Shown here: one piece after another, positions 1 through 6,400 of the stretch
How positions within the stretch are numbered: position 1 is the first letter of the stretch
How the letters are laid out: every line of letters starts with the position of its first letter
From: Vulgatibacter incomptus
GTDB lineage: Bacteria; Myxococcota; Myxococcia; Myxococcales; Vulgatibacteraceae
DNA length: 64,000 nt
Assembly: GCF_001263175.1 (NCBI RefSeq)
Contig: NZ_CP012332.1
Span: 3,225,501-3,289,500, forward strand
Direction of reading: 5' to 3'
Program-made: the position numbers and the translations under genes
The notes under the pieces: model-generated
Databases searched by the model: none
Told to the model about the DNA's origin: nothing
Seen by the model: the letters and a program-made list of their open reading frames with translations, nothing else

Positions 1-151
1 CATGGCGCTCCATCGTCTTCGAATCGTGTAGCCTTCTAAGGAACAGGGTCGATGTAGTAGCCTGACACCCGCGCACAACGACGTGGTCGATGGTAGCCGG
101 CTCACTTAACCGCCGCTGGACGAATCGATCAGAGACGCGAGGAGGCATTCG

Positions 152-1060
152 ATGAATCGGATGGTACGAATAATCGGCGTGTTGATCGTTCTCGTGTCCT
201 GCGATGGGACCGGAAGCGGCAACGGCTCGGGCGGGAGCGGAGGAGGAGGGGGCGGCGCATGTGAACTACCCCTCACCCAGCCGCTCTCGGCTCCATGCTG
301 CGAGGAGCGGGGGGTCGACGCTTGCGGCGCAAGCCTCTTTTGCGCGGCTTTCGACGGCCGTAGCCAGGCGACCTGCTATCCCGAGCGGTAACGACGTGAC
401 GGTGAGGAATGTGGCGCGGACCGCCACTGCACGAGCGGCGAGTGCAATCTCGAGCGCGCGGCCTGCAAGGCCATTCCGACCGCCGCGTGCACTGTCGAGA
501 TCGGGTGCGCGAAGGTGCCTACGGGAGATGTCATCGTCTGCGCGCCAGTGGACGGTTCGCGTCGGTGCCTGCCGACCAAAGGCCTGACCGCGGACCCATG
601 TGAGAGCGACGCCAACTGCGCCTCGCAGCGCTGCGAGACGGGTCGCTGCACATGCGCACCTAACTGCGCCGGTCGCGAGTGCGGCGATGACGGCTGCGGC
701 GGCTCCTGTGGTTCGTGCGGGCCCGAGGCAAAGTGCTCTACAGCGGGCCAATGCACCTGTTTCGACAATGACCAGATTTTCTGCGGCGGAACGTGCATCA
801 ACCCCTTCGAGGACCTCAACAACTGCGGCGCCTGTGGGAAAAAATGTACAGGCGACACAGAGTGCACACACTCGCAAACTTACGACCGCGCCGTCTGCCG
901 CAACAAATCGTTCTATCGCCCCCGGAGCTCAGAAACCACTGCTGATTGCCAAGCGATCTGCAAGCGTCATGGCTTTCCGCGATGCGCGGAAGAACCTACA
1001 TGCCTCATCGATGGTGATGACCTTGGTGATGGCTGTATTTGCGAACGAGACCCAAGTTGA
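152..1060 (+). pseudogene. Cys-rich lipoprotein gene split by one in-frame stop
   Basis: ATG at 152 follows a good GAGGAGG site about 8 bases upstream. The first residues form a lipoprotein signal with lipobox LVSC, then a Gly/Ser linker. A TAA at 389-391 ends the first 79 codons, but the same frame is open without any shift from 392 to the stop at 1060. It continues as a Cys-rich protein (motifs CGADRHC, CGDDGCGGSCGSCG, NCGACGKKC) typical of secreted myxobacterial cell-surface proteins. Joined, it would be about 302 residues. I see a single nonsense codon rather than a frameshift, so this is either a recent pseudogene, a sequencing error, or a short lipopeptide plus an untranslated remainder. 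Function is unknown; location would be the outer membrane or surface. Confidence 0.7.
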
Positions 1061-1450
1061 GTGAAAAGAAACCGAGGGTGCGTCTGACACGGTAGCGGTA
1101 CTCACGGCCGACCTTGTGCTTGATGCCCGCCTGCAGCAGGGCGCGAAGTCGGTCATCGCGCCTGCACGGTGAGATCAAACGCCGGACCTGCGCGACGGGA
1201 TGGTTCCGGATCGGGCTTCGGCGTTCGGCCTGATCGTCTCGGTAGCGATGCGGTTCCCAGCGTCTGGACCGACCGACGGAGTCTGGACACGGACTTGTTC
1301 ATGAAGGAGGAGGCCGCTCCGGCCTGATTTGCCGGAGCGTCCCCAGCGCATCTACTCGACCTCGGGCGCGGGCTTTTTCCGGAAGGCAGCCACGGTCCGT
1401 TTCCCACCGAGTAATCGAGCGCGTCCGTTGACCGGGCGTATCCTCTGCCA
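1061..1450. other. Intergenic stretch without a recognisable gene
   Basis: No convincing coding frame. A minus-strand fragment near 1080-1160 reads RALLQAGIKHKVGREY and looks like the tail of a decayed gene, not identified. A perfect 9-bp hairpin (1315-1323 with 1331-1339) lacks a T run, so it is not a clear terminator. Confidence 0.4.
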
Positions 1451-1451
1451 A

Positions 1452-2010
1452 CGATGACGTTGGCCTTCGCCTGGCCATGTCGAAGGCCCTTGGTCGCCTG
1501 CGCTTCCATGTCGAGGAGGTCTCGAACGGCGAAGAGGCCGCCGAGGCGCTCCGCGCAGGCCGTGCCCGTGGCGCTGCTGGATCTCCAGGTCTCCGATCTC
1601 GACGGCCTCGAAGTGCTCCGCCCCTCTCAAGGGACTCCCACTCGCGTGATTGTCGTCACCGGCTACCGCATCGTCGCCGCCGTCGAGGCCATGCACCTCG
1701 TCGCCGCCAAATTCGTCCAGAAGCCGGTCGACGCCCCTGCCCTCCTCCCGCTCCTCGAGGACGCCGCCGCCAGTCCGCCAGCGGCGAACACGAGGCGACC
1801 ACCGACGCCGCCTCGCTCGGGATGGCCGGCAGGAGCCCCACCCTTGAAAAGCGCGTGGATCGGAAGGCAACGCCCACCGGTGAGAGCGGCCGTCACCGGC
1901 GAGAGCGACGCTGGCAAGAAGCTGATCGCACGGGCGCTCCACCAGGAGAGCACCCGCGGCCTCGGGGCCCTTCGTCGCGATCAACTGCGCGCAGGCCGTC
2001 CACGTACTGA
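1452..2010 (+). pseudogene. Decayed NtrC-type response regulator, copy 1
   Basis: Pieces of a receiver domain plus sigma-54 AAA+ activator appear in alternating frames. They are NDDVGLRLAMSKALGRL with HVEEVSNGEEA near 1450-1545, DLQVSDLDGLEVL near 1585, the conserved FVQKPVD of a receiver C-terminus near 1710, and VTGESDAGKKLIARALHQ near 1895, which corresponds to the Walker A region GESGTGKELIARAIH. PFVAIN follows in another frame. The family (NtrC-like enhancer-binding proteins) activates sigma-54 promoters. Here at least two frameshifts and the loss of everything after the first AAA+ motif make it dead. A diverged second copy lies at about 4905-5400 in the same orientation. Confidence 0.75.
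1581..2000 (+). repeat. Diverged direct repeat, partner at about 4911-5340
   Basis: The two regulator remnants match base for base over long stretches (for example the run around GAGAGCGACGCTGGCAAGAA in both), with scattered substitutions and small indels. The copies are about 3.3 kb apart, same strand, and bracket the orphan toxin/immunity modules. Confidence 0.75.
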
Positions 2011-2033
2011 TGAGCGAACCTGAGCGGCACCGT

Positions 2034-2543
2034 TCAACGTCGAGCCGACCGTCGCAGGACACCCTCGATGACGGAAGCAATGTACCGCGAACGCGTTGTC
2101 ATGTCATCCCGGCATTGCTGCAGCAACTCAATCGCCTCTGACTCAGCATCCTTTCCACGGCTGAAGGCGAAGATGTGCATCGCAGGGACGAGACTTTCCG
2201 GGTCCTCGAGAAGAAACTCGAAACACTCGTCAACGCAAAACGGATCTCCGAGATCGGCCCAGTCGATGTACCGCCTCCAGAACCGAGGCTCGGATCGCCC
2301 CGAGAACCGGCGTTCAGCTTCCGTTAATAGTTCGGGAATCCGTCGGCTCGCCGTTGCGGAGAAGTTGGGAGTGAGGCTCTTCGCGCCAACCATCCCGGGA
2401 TCCGTCGCCTGCCAATACAAAACAGCGAGGTTCATCAAAACGGCAAATGGTGCTTCCTCCTGCGAGATCAACTCTTCGTAGCGAGATGCAGCGAGCTGGA
2501 GATCCCCTGCTCGGTCAGCGATGAGGGCATCCTGAAATGTCAT
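2034..2543 (-). CDS. Putative immunity protein of orphan Rhs module 1
   Basis: A 169-residue cytoplasmic protein, mostly helical, without signal peptide. The N-terminus (FQDALIADRAGDLQLAASRYEEL) looks TPR-like, and the rest is rich in acidic and aromatic residues (RRYIDWADLGD, CVDECFEFLLED). I do not recognise a named family. Its ATG (2541-2543) overlaps the TGA of the upstream toxin fragment by four bases (ATGA), the usual coupling between a polymorphic toxin tip and its antidote. From that position I infer that it neutralises the toxin domain encoded at 2540-2960. The ORF is intact although the toxin's Rhs part is broken, as expected if immunity is still under selection. Confidence 0.65.
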   Translation of the reverse strand: MTFQDALIADRAGDLQLAASRYEELISQEEAPFAVLMNLAVLYWQATDPGMVGAKSLTPNFSATASRRIPELLTEAERRFSGRSEPRFWRRYIDWADLGDPFCVDECFEFLLEDPESLVPAMHIFAFSRGKDAESEAIELLQQCRDDMTTRSRYIASVIEGVLRRSARR

Positions 2544-3175
2544 CGGAACGCTCCGGTGATGCGGTTAATGCCCGCGTTCTGGAGCAGGCCGTTGCGGACA
2601 GAAGCCCAGGCCTGACCGGTTCTGCCGGTCCATGTGAACGCATGTACGCCCGCCTCAGCGGTGTGCGGTGTGACTATGCCCGCTTTGACAGCGTCAGCGC
2701 GGAGGTTCGCTGGGCTCAACGCGACTTCCTCGAACAGGCGAGCGAATCGCGCCTGAGATCCTGCCGGTGCAGCGTTCACGTGCGCGGCCGCCTCGCGGAG
2801 GATGTGGCCTGCTCGCGACCGGGCGAACTGCACCACGAGTCGCCCTGGCCCCCCTGCCGCTACGGTCTCCGCCGCTTCAATCCCAACAACCCCGGCAGCT
2901 ATCATGCTCGCAGCGGCCGCGCTACCTTCGGCCCCTGCGGCAACCGCGCTGGTAGTTGTTGGGGCAGGCGACAAGGCAGTCCATAAAGCCCGCAGGGTCG
3001 CGGCTCGTCCAGCGACCGAGCCACGGTCCGCAGTACCGAACTTCGTAGGAGTACAGCCCCGCCTCCTCATCGCGCTCCTTGCTCGTGTAGCGGTACCGCT
3101 TAGGGACTGCTTCGAGGCCAGGTCTGACGGTCTTAAACGAAGTTCACCCGAACGGAAAATACTCCCTGTAGGTTG
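2540..3175 (-). pseudogene. Displaced Rhs core tip with toxin C-terminus (orphan module 1)
   Basis: Reading the minus strand from 3175, one frame gives YREYFPFG, a TGA, then KRYRYTSKERDEEAGLYSYEVRY and LGRWTSRDPAGF. This is the Rhs core signature that in the intact TcB-TcC gene reads KERDEETGLSYFGARYY. A frameshift near 2960-2985 leads into the frame of a 100-residue toxin-like C-terminus (SRAGHILREAAAHV, SQARFARLFEEVA, SVRNGLLQNAGIN) that closes at 2540. Similar tips occur at the ends of Rhs proteins of this group, but I cannot name the toxin fold. There is no start codon or N-terminal cage, so this is an orphan tip captured by recombination, followed directly by its putative immunity gene. 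Confidence 0.7.
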
Positions 3176-3419
3176 TCCCGGGACACGACGCGGCCGCAGG
3201 GCGGGGACACGGCGAAGCCGACGTCCCGTGAATCGTCCTCCTCGGAACGCGCGATTCGTTCCTGGACTGAGTTAATTAGCATCCTCCTAAAGACGGAGCG
3301 CAAGTCGATCTGCTCGGGAACCGGCGGCGTGCGGGATGGCGGGAAATATGATGACATCGACGACACTGACATTCGTTACGGGCGATGGTGCAAGAACCAG
3401 TCAACTATCCTCCGAGCAC

Positions 3420-3659
3420 TCAGTCCACATAGGCGATACCGCCATCCACCGGCCGTCGAACGTCGATTCTCTTGTAGAGCGCATCCTCGCGGACCCGCCT
3501 GAGGGCGACGCGAATTTCGCCGAGAATCTCCCCTGGAAGCGAGCTGATGGAAAGGGCGTCGGAAAGTACATCCGCGAGCTCTTCGGCGCCCTCGTCACGC
3601 AGAATATCCGCGAGTTCCCGTACGAGAGCGAACAGCTCCTGGTTGCTGACTATGATCAT
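3420..3659 (-). CDS. Small helical protein, putative immunity of orphan module 2
   Basis: About 79 residues from the ATG at 3657-3659 (a TTG lies one codon earlier). Sequence is helical and charged: SNQELFALVRELADILRDEG, then LGEIRVALRRVRE and a terminal AYVD. I recall proteins of this pattern following Rhs tips, but the family name is not certain. It begins 7 bases after the stop of the toxin-tip remnant at 3667, in the same direction. That spacing and order are what support an immunity role. The plus-strand frame over the same bases is an antisense shadow. Confidence 0.55.
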   Translation of the reverse strand: MIIVSNQELFALVRELADILRDEGAEELADVLSDALSISSLPGEILGEIRVALRRVREDALYKRIDVRRPVDGGIAYVD

Positions 3660-3666
3660 CAAACCA

Positions 3667-3950
3667 TCACCGAATCAAGAAACCACGCATTGAAACACTT
3701 TCGAGATTAATCACGGTCTCGATTGCGCCGCCACCATTCGCACCGCGACCTGGAGCTTCCCGTGCGACGAACAGCGTGCCAGGCCGCAGGGTCGCTGTCT
3801 CCACGAGGTCGAACGCAACATTCTTAGCCGGGATTCCGTACTTTGCAACGTAGCCGGGGCCCAGGGCGTTCTCAAGGGACCAGCACTGCGCTTCAGGACC
3901 GGCACTCCGGCTTCGATGAGCCCGCTTTGTTCGTAACCCCTTGCTCTACG
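3667..3950 (-). pseudogene. Toxin C-terminus remnant (orphan module 2)
   Basis: One minus-strand frame, without start codon, reads AGPEAQCWSLENALGPGYVAKYG, PAKNVAFDLVETATLRPGTLF and VAREAPGRGANGGGAIETV before TGA at 3667-3669. The EAQxWSLENxLxPGYAxxYGIP pattern is a recurrent Rhs/polymorphic-toxin tip. The reading frame runs into the plus-strand tip of module 3 at about 3940, so the rest of the toxin and its Rhs cage are missing. Codon pattern and Gly/Ala-rich end look genuine, and the next ORF downstream is a small putative immunity protein. Confidence 0.55.
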
Positions 3951-4107
3951 TCCGGACTGGAGCAACACTGCGAGTCAGGTCACGACGATCAGCGTTCCGG
4001 CGGGCACGACGATTTATGAAGGCGCAGCGGCAGCGCAGGGTGGTCTCGTCGACGGTGGCAGCCAAGTCTCTATTCCGCGGGTTAATCCTGCATGGATGGT
4101 CCCATGA
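3937..4107 (+). pseudogene. Toxin C-terminus remnant on the plus strand (orphan module 3)
   Basis: After TAA at 3934-3936 the plus frame reads ALRPDWSNTASQVTTISVP, AGTTIYEGAAAAQGGLVDGG and SQVSIPRVNPAWMVP, then TGA at 4105-4107. The PAGTTIYEGxAAxQGG ending is typical of an Rhs-type toxin tip. Only about 56 codons survive and no start is present. It points opposite to modules 1 and 2, so it arrived by inversion or a separate insertion. The stop overlaps the start of a small gene by ATGA. Confidence 0.55.
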
Positions 4108-4379
4108 GTAATGTGCCGTCCTCGAAAGCGATCCGGACGCCGGCGGAGCTTGTCTACATCCTTCAGGAGCTCAAGCAGGCTGTCGCGGCCGGATACATTG
4201 AGCAGATTCGCCCGGATCCATCCCCATTTGCAACCGACTCATCCGTCGAAGACATTGAAGAGGCCGGCCCTTGGCCGGACTACATCGAACTCCGCTTCCG
4301 TGCGCCAAGAGACGGGGCACGCTACATGCTGTCCGTTGATACGTATCACGGCGCCGGTGGAACATGGGGCCCGGAGTAG
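4104..4379 (+). CDS. Putative immunity protein of orphan module 3
   Basis: 91 residues if the ATG at 4104-4106 is used. I prefer it over the ATG at 4092 because it forms an ATGA overlap with the toxin tip's stop codon. Visible features are an N-terminal helix (PAELVYILQELKQAVAAG), the segment IRPDPSPFATDSSVEDIE, and GPWPDYIELRF followed by YMLSVDTYHGAGG. No signal peptide, so cytoplasmic. Family name not known to me. The immunity role is inferred from coupling to the toxin fragment. It is intact. Confidence 0.6.
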   Translation: MSNVPSSKAIRTPAELVYILQELKQAVAAGYIEQIRPDPSPFATDSSVEDIEEAGPWPDYIELRFRAPRDGARYMLSVDTYHGAGGTWGPE

Positions 4380-4448
4380 CTGCGCCTACCTGCCGGTCCC
4401 GAGCGCCGCACGTTATGCTCGCGAGCGTCCTGGCTGCGGCTCCTGCTT

Positions 4449-4895
4449 GACTACCGAAGACCGCACCTCGGCACGCTCGAGAAGGTTCGATTCGTTATTA
4501 ACGAGGCGGGTTTTGCTGTTGTCCGGGTGTAACGCGGGAGATGGACTCGGATGAGCGCGTCATAGGAGGTATGCGTCGAGAGGGACTCCCCGAGGACTGT
4601 GTCGGCCGCCGCGCGAATCGCTGAAACGTTCGTTCGCGTGCCGAAGGCGTTCCAGTTCGGAGCCGAACGGTAGTCGCTGCAAGGCGGCGCTGGCATTCGA
4701 GTAGATTGCCCTTGAAGTCGAAGGCCGCGTTGTAGACGCCGCCTCCGCTCTCGAGTGCCACGTAGATTTGGCCTCGGGCGTTTAGCGCGAACGCCTGGGA
4801 ATGTAGCTCACCATCGACTGTGCGCTCGACGAGGCACCCGGCCGTCGTGGGCGAGGACACCGAGAAGTGTGGCGGCCGCTGAAGCGCGTCATGTG
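4449..4895 (-). pseudogene. Decayed Rhs-repeat fragment A
   Basis: Minus-strand frames contain THDALQRPPHFSV, LVERTVDGELHSQAF and AAFDFKGNLLECQRRLA. These align by eye with TYDELRRPTGLFV, LAERTVYGEG and AYDFKGNLLEQRREL of the intact TcB-TcC gene. A shifted frame continues with SYDALIRVHLPRY and KPASLITNRTF. The piece corresponds to the Rhs repeat region around residues 1790-1890 of the fusion protein. Frameshifts and missing ends make it non-functional. It is debris of an earlier Rhs gene in this locus. Confidence 0.65.
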
Positions 4896-4904
4896 TCCGT
4901 CGCA

Positions 4905-5400
4905 CCACGAAGCTGGATCTCCAGCTCAGCGATCTTGACGGCCTCGAGGTGCTCCGCCGCTCTCGAGGGACTCCCACCCGCGTGATCGTCGTCGCCGGCC
5001 ACCGCATCATCGCCGCCGGCGCCGAGGCCATTCACCTCGGCGCCATCAACTTCGTCCGGAAGCCGGTCGACGCCCCTGCCCTCCTCCCGCTCATCAAGGA
5101 CGCCATCGCCAGTCGGCTAGCGGCGAACCACAAGGCGACCATCGGCGCCGCCCCGCTCGGGATGGCGGCAGGGCACCGCCCTTGAGAAGCCCGCGGATCG
5201 GAAGGCAAAACCCACCGGAGAGAGCGGCCTCGTCACCGGCGAGAGCGACGCTGGCAAGAAGCTGATCGCACGGGCGCTTCACCAGGAGAGCACCCGCGGC
5301 CTCGGGGCCCATCGTCGCGATCAACAGCGCGCAGGCCGATCTCTTCGACGCCGATCGCTTCCGATATAAGAAAGGCTCGTTCACGGACGCGAGCCAGGAT
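4905..5400 (+). pseudogene. Decayed NtrC-type response regulator, copy 2
   Basis: Diverged duplicate of the remnant at 1452-2010. Readable parts are LQLSDLDGLEVLRRSRGTPTR near 4920, NFVRKPVDAPALLP near 5055, LVTGESDAGKKLIARALHQ near 5230, and, beyond what copy 1 keeps, LFDADRFRYKKGSFTDAS near 5340. The last is the degraded GAFTGA loop region that contacts sigma-54. Frames shift between pieces, so it is dead. It interrupts Rhs debris on the other strand at both sides. Confidence 0.7.
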
Positions 5401-5519
5401 CGCCCCGGGCCCTGCCGCAAGCCGCCGGACGATCGCTCCTCCCGAGCTGCCGTTCAAGATCCTCCGGTTGCTAAAGACTCGCACAGTGCGGACCGTCGGC
5501 GGCATGCGGAGGTCCCTAT

Positions 5520-5715
5520 CGACCGCCGCGCAATGGCCTCCCTCGCCGTAGGCCGTGCGCTCGGCCGGCCGTTCGAACCCGCTCTCCTTCACGAAGAGCC
5601 CCGCAGGTCGGCGACGCTCGTCGTAGGACACCCGACGCTCGAAGCGCCGGCTGTCCTACGCGCGGATAGGCTGCCGGGTCCAGCGCTCCCTGGGGTCATT
5701 CCTGGCGAGCGCTGA
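5520..5715 (-). pseudogene. Decayed Rhs-repeat fragment B
   Basis: The minus strand reads ERRVSYDERRRPAGLFVKESG, then PAERTAYGEGGH. The intact fusion protein reads VRRVTYDELRRPTGLFVKESG and LAERTVYGEGQG at the same place (nt 8840-8960). Upstream, ERWT and QPIR are recognisable with an in-frame stop between. It is a second copy of the Rhs segment also represented in fragment A, only about 65 codons long. Confidence 0.7.
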
Positions 5716-5752
5716 AACCGCGGAGGCCAACTTCATCGGTCTGGACCCACGC

Positions 5753-6400
5753 TCACAGGCATGGTCCCGACAAAATTGAAGCCATGTCGGTCACGGCCAC
5801 GATCCGACCTTCGTAAAAGAGCCTCGAGCCGTCATAACCGACGATGAGATCGCCGCCGCGGCAGGAGCAGGCCAAGACCTGAAACGATGACCTGTCCGCG
5901 ACCGCCATCTCGTCCTCATTACTCCAAGCCTCCCAGCGATAGTAGACTCGGGCTGAATCAACCCCGTAGCCACACCCAATCATCGCAAACGATCTTGGGT
6001 CGCGAACTCCCATGCCTTCCCAGGTATACGCAATTCGACCGTTCGCCGCCGACTGGAGGTAGACGTCGTCCACATCAGCCACATATCTCTCACTGCATTC
6101 ACTACCTTCCTCCGGCTTTTTATATCGAAAGGCGCTCGCATCAAACACTTGCTCGAACTCCGAAGGCGGAACACCTGGCTCATGACGGACGATTCTGGAA
6201 TGTTTTGCTCGAAAGCCACCCGCGACCCAGTCAGCGTCGACATGGCGCACTTCGATTCGCCTACACCGTCCACCGCCGAGCACCGACGGCAAGGCACCTG
6301 CCTCGCGTACTGCCGGCCCGACGCTCTTTGCACCTGCGCATCCGACCAAGCCTACAATCGAGAGCCACCAACCGAAGCCAAACAGAAAACAATTACGCAT
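5753..6400 (-). CDS. Lipoprotein, candidate immunity protein for the Tc toxin tip
   Basis: 215 residues from the ATG at 6398-6400, which shares its A with the toxin's TGA (TGATG). A very strong Shine-Dalgarno lies just upstream inside the toxin gene. The N-terminus is a lipoprotein signal (FGFGWWLSIVGLVGC, lipid Cys at residue 21), so the protein would sit in the periplasm or outer membrane. The rest has repeated segments of the type D-x-Y-(x)n-G-x-x-V/I-x-x-A-D-x-x-S/T-F-x-V-L (VDSARVYYRWEAW, ADRSSFQVLACSC, YDGSRLFYEGRIV), which resemble the DKNYY repeat family. Coupling to a toxin whose tip looks like a peptidoglycan hydrolase, together with an envelope location, makes immunity the best inference. 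GC content is low for this genome, suggesting transfer with the tip. Confidence 0.7.
   Translation of the reverse strand: MRNCFLFGFGWWLSIVGLVGCAGAKSVGPAVREAGALPSVLGGGRCRRIEVRHVDADWVAGGFRAKHSRIVRHEPGVPPSEFEQVFDASAFRYKKPEEGSECSERYVADVDDVYLQSAANGRIAYTWEGMGVRDPRSFAMIGCGYGVDSARVYYRWEAWSNEDEMAVADRSSFQVLACSCRGGDLIVGYDGSRLFYEGRIVAVTDMASILSGPCL

Noticed and set aside
1315..1339. Terminator from the 9-bp hairpin
   Set aside because: Perfect stem but no T run on either side and no intact gene upstream.
3336..3710. Plus-strand ORF of 124 codons over orphan module 2
   Set aside because: Antisense to the toxin tip and small immunity-like gene, which have family-like motifs; the plus frame shows none.
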